A stretch of 64,000 nucleotides of DNA from Flavobacterium hibernum (GTDB taxonomy: Bacteria > Bacteroidota > Bacteroidia > Flavobacteriales > Flavobacteriaceae), in assembly GCF_000832125.1 (NCBI RefSeq), contig NZ_JPRK01000027.1:147042-211041 (forward strand). Direction: 5' to 3'. This document shows, piece after piece, positions 46,985 to 55,061 of the stretch. The position numbers and the translations under genes are program-made. Below the pieces are notes generated by a model. The model did no database searches. It saw nothing but the letters and a program-made list of their open reading frames with translations, and was not told the DNA's origin. Position 1 is the stretch's first letter. Each line of letters starts with the position of its first letter.

Positions 46985-47028
46985 AAGCGCTAAGACACAT
47001 TGATAAAATGTTCTTAGCGTTTTTTTTA
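46985..47028 (+). terminator. gltX terminator
   Basis: CGCTAAGACACATT and AATGTTCTTAGCG pair with a bulge around GATAA, followed by a run of eight T. Confidence 0.7.
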
Positions 47029-47098
47029 TGTTTTAAAAAATTGAAATTGGCAGAATTTTCGTAATTTACCAGATCATAAAAACTAAATCAATATCATT

Positions 47099-48082
47099 AT
47101 GGGTACAGCATTTATTATTATTATAGTCATAGGACTATTTATTTTAATGTCATCTTTTTTTACCGTTAAACAACAATCTTCTGTAATTATCGAAAGATTT
47201 GGAAAATTTCACAGTGTGAGAAACTCGGGTTTACAATTAAAAATTCCGATTGTTGATAGATTGGCCGGACGTGTTAATCTAAAAATTCAACAACTTGATG
47301 TTATTATCGAAACCAAAACTAAAGACAACGTTTTTATTAAAATGAAAGTTTCGGTTCAATTTAAAGTGATTCAGGAAAAAGTATATGATGCTTTTTATAA
47401 ATTAGAATATCCACACGATCAAATTACTGCTTATGTTTTTGATGTGGTTCGTGCCGAAGTTCCTAAACTAAAATTGGATGATGTTTTTGAAAGAAAAGAC
47501 GATATCGCCATTGCAGTAAAAAGAGAATTAAACGAAGCAATGACTACTTATGGATATGATATTATCAATACTTTGGTAACGGATATCGATCCGGATATTC
47601 AAGTAAAAAATGCAATGAACAGAATTAATGCTGCTGACAGAGAAAAAACTGCTGCTGAATTTGAAGCTGAAAGTTCCAGAATTAGAATTGTTGCAAAAGC
47701 AAAAGCTGAAGCTGAAAGTAAACGTTTACAAGGTCAAGGTATTGCAGATCAACGTCGTGAAATTGCCAGAGGTCTTGTAGAAAGTGTTGAAGTTTTGAAC
47801 AATGTTGGAATCAATTCTCAAGAAGCGTCGGCTTTGATTGTTGTTACTCAACATTATGATACCTTACAAGCAATTGGTGCCGACGCAAATTCTAACTTAA
47901 TTTTATTGCCTAATTCGCCACAAGCCGGAAGTGATATGTTGAACAATATGGTTGCATCTTTTACAGCATCAAATCAAGTTGGTGAAATGATGAAGAAAAA
48001 CAATAAAAAAATCGTGAAACAAAAACCTATTGAACCACAACATGGTTATGAAGACGATACTCAACCAGAAACACAACAATAA
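47099..48082 (+). CDS. SPFH/band 7 (stomatin-like) membrane protein
   Basis: 327 residues. An N-terminal membrane helix (AFIIIIVIGLFILMSSFF) is followed by the SPFH core (FFTVKQQSSVIIERFGKFHS, LQLKIPIVDRLAGRVNLKIQ) and a charged coiled coil (INAADREKTAAEFEAESSRI). It closely fits the slipin/stomatin family. These proteins form large ring or cage assemblies on the membrane and often control proteases or membrane domains. No NfeD partner gene is adjacent. The end is Gln/Lys-rich. It converges on the small membrane-protein gene at 48,103 with a shared terminator. Confidence 0.9.
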   Translation: MGTAFIIIIVIGLFILMSSFFTVKQQSSVIIERFGKFHSVRNSGLQLKIPIVDRLAGRVNLKIQQLDVIIETKTKDNVFIKMKVSVQFKVIQEKVYDAFYKLEYPHDQITAYVFDVVRAEVPKLKLDDVFERKDDIAIAVKRELNEAMTTYGYDIINTLVTDIDPDIQVKNAMNRINAADREKTAAEFEAESSRIRIVAKAKAEAESKRLQGQGIADQRREIARGLVESVEVLNNVGINSQEASALIVVTQHYDTLQAIGADANSNLILLPNSPQAGSDMLNNMVASFTASNQVGEMMKKNNKKIVKQKPIEPQHGYEDDTQPETQQ

Positions 48083-48091
48083 TTATAAAAT

Positions 48092-48120
48092 AAAAAAGAG
48101 GCTTAATTGCCTCTTTTTTT
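48092..48120. terminator. Bidirectional terminator between SPFH gene and 84-aa gene
   Basis: AAAAAGAGGC and GCCTCTTTTT pair around TTAATT with A- and T-runs on both sides. The right arm overlaps the end of the 84-aa gene. Confidence 0.8.
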
Positions 48121-48357
48121 ATTGACAAACCAGCCAATTATATACGGTAAAATTGTTTGTAAAATCTTAGGATACGAATGTGAAATATAATCCTTGTAAG
48201 ATGAAAAAACTCCACCTATAATATTTTGCGGTGTAATACTTTCTTTTGTTTTTTGAAAACTTAAAACTAATTTTTGATAATTAATATCTTTCTCCAATTT
48301 TAAAATTTCTAAATCTCTTTCGATTTCTGCGTATGATGAGTATTTTTTTGTTTCCAT
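48103..48357 (-). CDS. Small conserved-looking protein of unknown function
   Basis: 84 residues. The N-terminal half is charged and helical (YAEIERDLEILKLEKDINYQ), and the C-terminal half has a short hydrophobic segment and a basic end (ILQTILPYIIGWFVNKKRGN). It starts two bases after the stop of the 126-aa membrane protein, and with the YtxH gene upstream it resembles the small clusters of 'holin / YtxH' proteins seen in Bacteroidetes. The job of that cluster is unknown, perhaps envelope stress. Confidence 0.7.
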   Translation of the reverse strand: METKKYSSYAEIERDLEILKLEKDINYQKLVLSFQKTKESITPQNIIGGVFSSYKDYISHSYPKILQTILPYIIGWFVNKKRGN

Positions 48358-48359
48358 AA

Positions 48360-48710
48360 TTAATCGTTAAAAAAGATTTCTGAAAATTTCTCTAAAATTG
48401 GACCTTCAACAAATTTATCTTTAACAAAGAATAGTAAAACGGTGATTACAAGATAGATCCCTCCTACTGTCAAAAATCCTAAAGTATAACTTTCGAATAA
48501 AGCGCTGAAAGCAAAACCCGCAGCAACTGATCCAAAAAGTAAAACCATACTCAAACCAAGTAAAATTAAAGTAAACTTAAAAATCAAAGTTGTTGATTTC
48601 ATCGCAACCTTAAAACCCCAAAGTTTATAATACGCCATTTGGCTCTCTAAATAAACCTTAGCCTGATCTTGAATATTTTCAGTATTTTCTTTTAATTCTT
48701 CAAAAGCCAT
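48360..48710 (-). CDS. Phage-holin-like (DUF1469 type) membrane protein
   Basis: 116 residues from ATG 48,710 (MAFEELKENTENIQDQAKVY); a longer frame would need a GTG start 30 bases earlier. Two membrane helices (TLIFKFTLILLGLSMVLLFG, FLTVGGIYLVITVLLFFVKD) follow an amphipathic helix. This fits the holin-superfamily / DUF1469 group, which is not necessarily phage-derived. It is followed after two bases by the 84-aa gene and preceded by the YtxH gene on the same strand, suggesting one unit. Confidence 0.75.
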   Translation of the reverse strand: MAFEELKENTENIQDQAKVYLESQMAYYKLWGFKVAMKSTTLIFKFTLILLGLSMVLLFGSVAAGFAFSALFESYTLGFLTVGGIYLVITVLLFFVKDKFVEGPILEKFSEIFFND

Positions 48711-48843
48711 AATTGTAATTTTAATTAAAAAAAGAAGCACAAAACGCGCAGATTGAATTCTTGCATTTTAACTATCTTAAAATTAATTAAAATAATCTAA
48801 GCAATCATTAAAATCAAAGCGAGCTTTGTGCTTTCTTCTATTT

Positions 48844-49170
48844 TTATTTTTGAAGTTTTGCGTTTTGTGCTTTTAAATCAGCCAGTTTAGTTTCTAAAAA
48901 ACTAATTACTTCTTCAGTTTTATAACTCATATTAGAAAGTAATTCACCGTAAGTTCCATCTAAATTTTCTTTTGCATGTGTGAATTTTTGACGCAAAACA
49001 TCTGAACTTGCTGAAAGTGAATCCTTCAGGTTGTGAGTTGCATCATCTAAACCTTCTTTTAGTTTAGCACGAGTTTTAGATCCTTTGTCAGGAGCAAATA
49101 AAATTCCGATTGCTGCACCAGCAGCAGCAGCACCTAAAATTGCTGCAACAGTATTTAAGTTCTTAGACAT
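48844..49170 (-). CDS. YtxH domain protein
   Basis: 108 residues. The signature is the hydrophobic, glycine-rich N-terminal helix AAILGAAAAGAAIGILFAPD followed by KGSKTRAKLKEGLDDATHNL and a coiled coil, as in the YtxH family. Members are small membrane-associated proteins often induced by stress. It is first of the three-gene run 49,170 to 48,103, with 133 bp to the next gene. Confidence 0.88.
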   Translation of the reverse strand: MSKNLNTVAAILGAAAAGAAIGILFAPDKGSKTRAKLKEGLDDATHNLKDSLSASSDVLRQKFTHAKENLDGTYGELLSNMSYKTEEVISFLETKLADLKAQNAKLQK

Positions 49171-49261
49171 AATATTATTTTTTAAATGATTAATAAAGAT
49201 ACTCTTTTTTTAAATTATAAAATACTGACTTGATGTTATTTAATTAATTTTAACACTAAAT

Positions 49262-49741
49262 TTAATACACATAAGCTACTGCTTCATACTTTCCATCTCC
49301 TTTTTCAACGATACTAACAAACGGATATCCATTTGAAGCTGATTGTGTTTTGATTCTCATAGCTGTATGATTTTGATTAGCAATTGGCGGTTCTCCTTTT
49401 GTCTTTGTCGAGACTCCAGAAAAATTAGCTACTTCTTTCAGACCAATTGTTTTGTCTTGAGATAATACTGTTACGAATTTATAATCTGATTTTGAATCTA
49501 CTATTATTTTATCAGATATTTTTTTTGTTTGATTAGTTTGTTTATTCGTTAATTGCGAAACTGCATATTTGCTAATTTTATGTTCTTCGGCACTTCCGTT
49601 TAAAGAATAATAAACCATGTCTTTTTCTACTTTAATAAAATTAACATCAAGTTGTTCACCATTATGTTTGGTAATTTGATGTGTTTGAGAAATTGCGATG
49701 TTAGCAAATAAAATTCCTAGCGTTAAAATGATATTTTTCAT
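49262..49741 (-). CDS. Small secreted protein of unknown function
   Basis: 159 residues with a signal peptide (NIILTLGILFANIAISQTHQ). The mature part (IKVEKDMVYYSLNGSAEEHK, ISKYAVSQLTNKQTNQTKKI) is beta-rich and recalls small Bacteroidetes periplasmic proteins, but no family can be named. A 908-bp gene-free region lies upstream. The next gene on the strand is YtxH, 91 bp further on. Confidence 0.75.
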   Translation of the reverse strand: MKNIILTLGILFANIAISQTHQITKHNGEQLDVNFIKVEKDMVYYSLNGSAEEHKISKYAVSQLTNKQTNQTKKISDKIIVDSKSDYKFVTVLSQDKTIGLKEVANFSGVSTKTKGEPPIANQNHTAMRIKTQSASNGYPFVSIVEKGDGKYEAVAYVY

Positions 49742-50063
49742 AAGTAAATAAATTTTAAATTTTTAAATTGTTCATAGTCAAAAAATGAAATTCAAAATTT
49801 GAAACTACCAGCAAAAAATAATTCTATGATATTTAACATTATGAAATCACTTTGAAAAAATACTTTCACGCTATAAGTATTATCAAAATCAATTCACAAT
49901 AAAAATTAGAACATAAAATGATTATCAAAAATCTATAATTAGAATTAAACTAAAATCAAAAATGAAACATTTTTAAACTTTAGCAAACTCAGTCGAGATT
50001 CTTAACCTACATTTCAAATTATTGAAAAATTACTTTTCATATTTGACCTTTTGATAAATATAG

Positions 50064-50600
50064 CAACTTTATAAACAATTGTATGTTAACAACCCGTTAA
50101 ACTAACAAAAACGACACTAAAAATTAAAATAAAGCTCAAAAAACAACAATAATTCAAAAAACGTCTTACGATATAAAAGAGATAAAAAATTAGCTTAAAA
50201 TTGATTTATGAAGGTTGTTTTTAACATAAAATATCTATTTAAAAATTAAAAATGATAGTTTTTATATATTATAATTAAAAACAATTAAAAATTAAAATAT
50301 CATATTTAAAACTTATTTATTAAAAGCAGTCAAAAAAACAAATTTGAAAACTACAACCCAAAATTTAAAATACAAATTCAAATTAAGTTGATTTCAACTT
50401 TATAAACAATTGTATGTTAACAACGAGAAAAACAAGAGAATTTAAGGTCTAAAATTAAAATAAAAGCTTCTAATAAACGATTTTTTAAAAGATGATTAAT
50501 GAGGTGGAAGAAATGAAAAATTAGCTTAAATTAAATTTATTGAAGCCAATTTTAATATAATAAATCTATATATTTTTAAAAAATAATAGAAAATATAAAT
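50064..50600. repeat. Diverged tandem duplication of about 331 bp (non-coding)
   Basis: Copy 1 is about 50,064-50,394 and copy 2 is 50,395-50,600, the second being shorter. The first 30 bases are identical; later parts agree in words such as TTAGCTTAAA and in the tail ATAAAATATCT / ATAATAAATCT. Confidence 0.65.
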
Positions 50601-50602
50601 AA

Positions 50603-50634
50603 TAAAAAAAGCGCTTATAAAAAGCGCTTTTTAA
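50603..50634 (-). terminator. glnS terminator
   Basis: AAAAAGCGCTT and AAGCGCTTTTT pair around a short loop, with A- and T-runs at the two ends. Confidence 0.8.
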
Positions 50635-50649
50635 TAGATTTTAATGATA

Positions 50650-52767
50650 TTATTTTTTTACCATCTCGGCAAGAATTTCAATTTCTCGCTCCGATGCATT
50701 TTTTGGAGAATTTGAATATAATTTTAAAATATCATCTTCAAACTGATTTCTTAAACTTTCATTTTCTAAATCTCTCAAATTTAAAAGTGCTTTAGATCGA
50801 ACATAAGTCGATTCACTTCTAAGAGACATTGTATATAATTTTTTAATATCGTCTTCTTCAAAATCCTTGGATTTTAAATGAGAGTATTTTAAAAGAAATT
50901 GAGAAAATAACAATGATGCTTTATTGTTGTTGATATTCTTCTTTAATGAATTTTGCAAAAGTGAAAAAGTAGAAATAGTTGCAATGCTTGCTCCTATTGC
51001 ACTTTCGATTGCAATACGCTCTGCTTTAGTTTCGACTTTAAAGTATTTGTTGATATCTTTTAAAGAGTTATTAATGCTGTTTTCTTCTTTTTTACCTTTT
51101 TCTTCCCAAGCATCTTTCAAACCAACAGTTTTGTTAAACACTAATTTTGAAGGAGTTGAATCTTTATCAACAGTAAAATAACCTAAACGTTGGAACTGAA
51201 ATTTATCTTCATTTTGAACTGTTGATAAACTTGGTTCAACAAAACCTTTTATAATTTCTAAAGAATTTGGATTAACAAAATCTAAGAAATTTTTGTCTTT
51301 ATAACTGTCCGGAGCTTCATCTGTAAACAAACGATCGTACATACGAACTTCGGCTTCAATTGCATGCGAGATAGAAACCCAATGCAATGTTCCAGATACT
51401 TTTCTTTGGCTTGCTTCTGTCCCACTTCCGCTCAAAGAATCGGTATCATAAGTTACATGAATCTCTGTAATATTTCCTTCAGCATCTTTTACAACACTTT
51501 CACCTTTAATGATATAAGCATTTTTAAGACGTACTTCTTTTCCTAAAGTTAATCGGAAAAACTTCGCAGGAGCTTCTTCAAGAAAGTCTTCTCTCTCGAT
51601 GTATAATTCGCGAGAAAAAGGTACTTTTCTGAATCCTGCATTTTCATCTTCCTGATTATTTTCAGCTTCAAGCCACTCTTCTTTTCCTTCAGGATAATTT
51701 GCAATAATTACTTTTACAGGATCTAAAACAGCCATTACACGAGGTGCAATTTTGTTTAAATCTTCGCGAATACAAAACTCTAAAACCGATATATTAATTA
51801 AATTATCACGTTTTGCAATTCCGGTTGTATTGGCAAAATTACGTAATGAAGCAGCTGTAAAACCTCTTCTTCTTAATCCTGAAATGGTAGACATTCTAGG
51901 ATCATCCCAACCATTAACATGCTTTTCTTTAACTAGTTGCTGTAATTTTCTTTTACTAACAACGGTATGTGATAAGTTACGTCTTGCAAATTCTCTTTGT
52001 TTTGGACGCAGCTTGTTCTCCTCTAATATTTGATCTAAAAACCAATCGTATAATTCGCGATGTGGCAAAAATTCTAGTGTACAAAATGAATGTGAAATCT
52101 CTTCTAAATAATCACTTTGTCCGTGTGCCCAATCGTACATTGGATAAATCTTCCAGGCATCTCCGGTTCTATGATGATCTCTATGTAAGATTCTATACAT
52201 AATAGGATCACGCATCAACATATTAGTAGATTTCATGTCTATTTTTGCACGAAGAATATGAGTTCCAGCCTCAAATTCACCGTTTTTCATTCTTTCGAAT
52301 AAATCTAAATTTTCTTCAATAGAACGATTTCTGTATGGACTATCTGTTCCCGTTGTAGATGGGGTTCCTTTTTGAATTGCCATATCTTCAGAAGATTGAC
52401 TATCAACATATGCTTTATTATTTTTAATTAATAAAACTGCCCAATCGTATAATTGCTGAAAATAATCAGAAGCATAACGTTCCTCGGCCCAAGTATATCC
52501 AAGCCATTCGACGTCTTTTTTAATTGCGTCAACAAATTCCTGCTCTTCTTTTTCAGGATTTGTATCATCAAAACGTAAATTCACAGGAGATTGATAATCA
52601 ATTCCTAAACCAAAATTTAATGCAATAGCACTTGCATGACCAATGTGTAAATAACCGTTTGGTTCTGGTGGAAAACGAAAATGAAGCTTATTTTTTGAAA
52701 GACCTGATTTTAAATCTTCTTCTATGATTTGTTCAATAAAATTGAGTGATTTCTCTTCTGATGCCAT
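50650..52767 (-). CDS. glnS: Glutamine--tRNA ligase with C-terminal extension
   Basis: 705 residues, about 150 longer than the E. coli enzyme (about 550). The HIGH motif is FPPEPNGYLHIGHA (residues 32-45) and the KMSKS equivalent is VVSKRKLQQ; GWDDPRMSTISGLRRRGFTA is also typical of GlnRS. The catalytic and anticodon-binding parts end near residue 555. The remaining 145 residues (SLKDINKYFKVETKAERIAI, SLRSESTYVRSKALLNLRDL) look like helical repeats. Some bacterial GlnRS carry a YqeY-type tail; this one does not show an obvious match. A -7 box TATCTTTG (minus strand, 52,794-52,787) lies 20 bases before the start. Confidence 0.95.
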   Translation of the reverse strand: MASEEKSLNFIEQIIEEDLKSGLSKNKLHFRFPPEPNGYLHIGHASAIALNFGLGIDYQSPVNLRFDDTNPEKEEQEFVDAIKKDVEWLGYTWAEERYASDYFQQLYDWAVLLIKNNKAYVDSQSSEDMAIQKGTPSTTGTDSPYRNRSIEENLDLFERMKNGEFEAGTHILRAKIDMKSTNMLMRDPIMYRILHRDHHRTGDAWKIYPMYDWAHGQSDYLEEISHSFCTLEFLPHRELYDWFLDQILEENKLRPKQREFARRNLSHTVVSKRKLQQLVKEKHVNGWDDPRMSTISGLRRRGFTAASLRNFANTTGIAKRDNLINISVLEFCIREDLNKIAPRVMAVLDPVKVIIANYPEGKEEWLEAENNQEDENAGFRKVPFSRELYIEREDFLEEAPAKFFRLTLGKEVRLKNAYIIKGESVVKDAEGNITEIHVTYDTDSLSGSGTEASQRKVSGTLHWVSISHAIEAEVRMYDRLFTDEAPDSYKDKNFLDFVNPNSLEIIKGFVEPSLSTVQNEDKFQFQRLGYFTVDKDSTPSKLVFNKTVGLKDAWEEKGKKEENSINNSLKDINKYFKVETKAERIAIESAIGASIATISTFSLLQNSLKKNINNNKASLLFSQFLLKYSHLKSKDFEEDDIKKLYTMSLRSESTYVRSKALLNLRDLENESLRNQFEDDILKLYSNSPKNASEREIEILAEMVKK

Positions 52768-52885
52768 TATTTTATAGTAATTTTAGCAAAGATAAAAAAG
52801 TTTAGAGTTTTCGGTTTACAGTTTATAGTTTTCTTTACAAACTTCTCAGTAAACCTGAAACTTAGAACCTGAAACTAAATTTAAA

Positions 52886-53245
52886 ATGGGAGTTATTAAA
52901 CTAAAAAACATTCGAACTTTTTCGTACCACGGATGTTTAATTGAAGAAGGAAAAATTGGATCTGACTATACAGTTGATCTAAAAATTAAAGCAAATTTAC
53001 AGCAATCAGCACAAACTGATCAATTAGCAGATACAGTAGATTATGTACATTTAAACAAAATTGTTGAAGAAGAAATGGCAATTCGTTCGCATTTATTAGA
53101 ACATGTAGCCAAAAGAATCAATATTCGTGTACTTGCCGAAATAGAAAGTGTAGAAAAAACAACTGTTTGGGTTTCTAAAATAAATCCTCCTATTGGTGGT
53201 GATGTTGAAACAGTTACTATAAAAATGACGGAAATTAGAAAGTAA
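52886..53245 (+). CDS. folB: Dihydroneopterin aldolase
   Basis: 119 residues, normal for FolB. Recognisable segments are MGVIKLKNIRTFSYHGCLIE, DTVDYVHLNKIVEEEMAIRS, LEHVAKRINIRVL and VWVSKINPPIGGDVETVTIK, with the conserved Tyr-His-Gly loop, the Glu of the LLEH region and the Lys near the C-terminus. It cleaves dihydroneopterin to hydroxymethyldihydropterin in folate synthesis. It is divergent from glnS across a short gap and is followed directly by tRNA-Cys. Confidence 0.92.
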   Translation: MGVIKLKNIRTFSYHGCLIEEGKIGSDYTVDLKIKANLQQSAQTDQLADTVDYVHLNKIVEEEMAIRSHLLEHVAKRINIRVLAEIESVEKTTVWVSKINPPIGGDVETVTIKMTEIRK

Positions 53246-53324
53246 TTTTTTCTAAAAAAAGGGAAAAATTTTAAAATACTTCATTTTAAAGTTTTGAAAT
53301 TTAAAGATTTTAGTTACTTTTGCC

Positions 53325-53332
53325 ATCCGTTC
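53325..53332 (+). promoter_or_regulatory. Promoter -7 box of tRNA-Cys
   Basis: TACTTTTG matches TAnnTTTG, seven bases before the tRNA. No TTG at the right distance, so only half of the promoter is supported. Confidence 0.45.
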
Positions 53333-53339
53333 AAGTAAT

Positions 53340-53410
53340 GGCGTCGTGGCCGAGCGGCTAGGCTGGGCTCTGCAAAAGCTCCTACTCCGGTTCGAATCCG
53401 GACGATGCCT
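53340..53410 (+). tRNA. tRNA-Cys (GCA)
   Basis: A 71-base cloverleaf. Acceptor arms are GGCGTCG and CGATGCC with one G-U pair, the D-arm contains CGAGCGGCTAGG, the anticodon stem is GGGCT/AGCTC around CTGCAAA (anticodon GCA, 53,372-53,374), and the T-arm is CCGGTTCGAATCCGG. The 3' CCA is not encoded. A terminator follows directly. Confidence 0.95.
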
Positions 53411-53447
53411 CAAAAACCTCTAAAGAAATTTAGAGGTTTTTTTTATG
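53411..53447 (+). terminator. tRNA-Cys terminator
   Basis: AAAACCTCTAAA and TTTAGAGGTTTT pair around GAAA, followed by a T-run. Confidence 0.85.
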
Positions 53448-53480
53448 GTTAATTTTTAGAAAAAATTAGATAAAGATTAC

Positions 53481-53540
53481 GTTCGAATCCGAACAATGAT
53501 TCAAAACCTCTAAAGAAATTTACAGTTTTTTTTATGATTA
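53481..53540 (+). repeat. Partial copy of the tRNA-Cys 3' end plus terminator
   Basis: GTTCGAATCCGAACAATGAT resembles the T-arm and acceptor 3' end at 53,390-53,409, followed by the same CTCTAAAGAAATTTA terminator sequence and T-run, offset 91 bp. The copy has lost base pairing in the acceptor. It is a non-functional remnant. Confidence 0.75.
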
Positions 53541-53554
53541 AAATTTCCTCAATC

Positions 53555-53656
53555 TTGTCATTTCGAGGAACGAGAAATCTTCGCAAGTAGCTCTACAAAG
53601 ATTGATGTACTTTATCGATAATTGTCGCGAAGATTTCTCGTTCCTCGAAATGACAA
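53555..53656. repeat. Palindromic repeat element (30-bp perfect arms)
   Basis: Left arm 53,555-53,584 (TTGTCATTTCGAGGAACGAG...) and right arm 53,627-53,656 are perfect inverted repeats with a 42-base loop. A partial further copy (GCTTCGTTCCTCACAAGGAC) lies at about 53,694-53,713. It resembles the interspersed GTCATTTCGA... repeats of flavobacterial genomes. Confidence 0.8.
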
Positions 53657-53728
53657 ACTTTGTGTAATAGTTAGTGTAGCAGTTAGTGTGATTGCTTCGT
53701 TCCTCACAAGGACAAACTTACACTTATA

Positions 53729-53764
53729 AACATAAAAAAACCTCTGAAATTCAGAGGTTTTAAA
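53729..53764. terminator. Terminator before the lipoprotein gene end
   Basis: AAAACCTCTGAA and TTCAGAGGTTTT pair, flanked by A-run and T-run; placed to end the minus-strand operon 55,730-53,780. Confidence 0.75.
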
Positions 53765-53779
53765 TTTATGATTCAATTA

Positions 53780-54355
53780 TTATCGAATTATTTTTTCTAG
53801 CTTTTTAAGTTCAGATCTTGTTCCAAAACCTTCTGTATCAACTTTAGTTCCATAAAAATAGGCGACTCCACAACCAAAACAAATCTTCGCTATTCCAGTT
53901 ATTGAATCATTTCTTTTAAAAATAAAAATATCTCTATACATTGGAATACAACCTGAAAATGTCATCTGAATAGAATCTTTTTGAGTAAATATTTGTTCAA
54001 CTTCTCTTTTCTTTTGCTTACTCAATTCTGTCTTTACAAAATTATTAAGAAGTAAATCTGATTCGAAATTAGGTCTTGAAATTGAATCTGGATAATATCC
54101 TGATAATATCATACTTAATTTCTTTTGATCTTTTACAATTGTATCTCCTCCAAGGACTTTTAAAACTGAATCATCAGAGATTTTTAAATAATAATGATCA
54201 ATTTTATCTGAAGTAAAAAAAGGTTTGTATTCTTTTCTTACGATTCTTTCAACGTCATGAACATCATCCACAACTTTTTCTTTTTTTACAACAGTCTTAT
54301 TAGAATTATTACAACTAACAAGAATCACAATTAAAATAAGTAAAAGTCTCTTCAT
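53780..54355 (-). CDS. Lipoprotein of unknown function
   Basis: 191 residues. The N-terminus MKRLLLILIVILVSCNNSNK is a lipoprotein signal with the Cys of the lipobox at residue 15. The mature part has a hydrophilic helical region and a Cys-Gly-Cys element (KICFGCGVAYFYG). No family is recognised. It is the last gene of a likely unit with the LysE-like and GIN-domain genes (gaps of about 14 bases) and ends at a terminator. Confidence 0.8.
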   Translation of the reverse strand: MKRLLLILIVILVSCNNSNKTVVKKEKVVDDVHDVERIVRKEYKPFFTSDKIDHYYLKISDDSVLKVLGGDTIVKDQKKLSMILSGYYPDSISRPNFESDLLLNNFVKTELSKQKKREVEQIFTQKDSIQMTFSGCIPMYRDIFIFKRNDSITGIAKICFGCGVAYFYGTKVDTEGFGTRSELKKLEKIIR

Positions 54356-54369
54356 ATAATTAAATCTGA

Positions 54370-55047
54370 TTATTTTTCAATCTTCTCAAAAGCATTTCTA
54401 ACCATTTCTTTTTCTTTAGGAAACCAGCCTTGAACTATCAAAACAAAACCAAAAACCATTAGAACAATACTAATTCCTTTTTTGATTTTAAGAATATTGG
54501 TTGGGGTCATTTTAGATTTTAATTGCTTAGCTAATAGTATTTTAATACAATCTACTACTAAATAAGTTACGATAACTGCAGTAAAAAAAGTAAACATTCT
54601 TGAATTTTGCATCTCTAATTTTGGTCCGATAGAAATAATAACTGCCAACCAAAAACCTAGAACTCCAATGTTAATAACGTTCAATAAAAAACCTTTTACA
54701 AACAAACTTGCATAGTTTCGTTTTATAATATCGCGATCAATTTCTTCGTCGTTAATCTTTTCTTCTTTTTTTAATTTCACAAAAGAAATTATACCATATG
54801 CCAGCATTATTATACCTCCAAAAATAAAAAGTGCCGGTTTATCTTTTAAACTCTGAATAAGTCTATAACTACCTAAATAAGCAATAGCTATAAAAAAAAC
54901 ATCACCTAATACTACACCAAGATCAAAGACTAATGCGGCTCTGAATCCTTTTGTAATACTGGTTTCTAATAGTACAAAAAATACTGGACCTACCATAAAA
55001 CTTAAAAAAAGTCCCCATGGCAGTCCAGCCAAAATATCATTTATCAT
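54370..55047 (-). CDS. LysE-family translocator
   Basis: 225 residues with about six membrane helices. The opening WGLFLSFMVGPVFFVLLETS and the segment ALVFDLGVVLGDVFFIAIAY fit the LysE/RhtB exporter family, whose members pump out amino acids or related small molecules. The N-terminal G/P-rich helix is characteristic. Its substrate is not indicated. It sits 14 bases from both neighbours and so is part of the unit with the GIN-domain and lipoprotein genes. Confidence 0.85.
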   Translation of the reverse strand: MINDILAGLPWGLFLSFMVGPVFFVLLETSITKGFRAALVFDLGVVLGDVFFIAIAYLGSYRLIQSLKDKPALFIFGGIIMLAYGIISFVKLKKEEKINDEEIDRDIIKRNYASLFVKGFLLNVINIGVLGFWLAVIISIGPKLEMQNSRMFTFFTAVIVTYLVVDCIKILLAKQLKSKMTPTNILKIKKGISIVLMVFGFVLIVQGWFPKEKEMVRNAFEKIEK

Positions 55048-55061
55048 TCAAATAGAATTTC

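Larger units (their letters stand above)
49742..50649. other. 908-bp gene-free region with a tandem duplication
   Basis: This very A/T-rich stretch between glnS and the 159-aa gene holds two copies of a segment that begins CAACTTTATAAACAATTGTA, at 50,064 and 50,395, an offset of 331 bp. The segments after each copy also resemble one another, for example AAAAATTAGCTTAAA near 50,190 and 50,519. No ORF of size and no clear promoter box was found. At its right end is the glnS terminator. Confidence 0.6.

Noticed and set aside
48360..48740. Prophage remnant suggested by the holin-like gene
   Set aside because: DUF1469/holin-type genes are common chromosomal genes in Bacteroidetes and no other phage gene is near.
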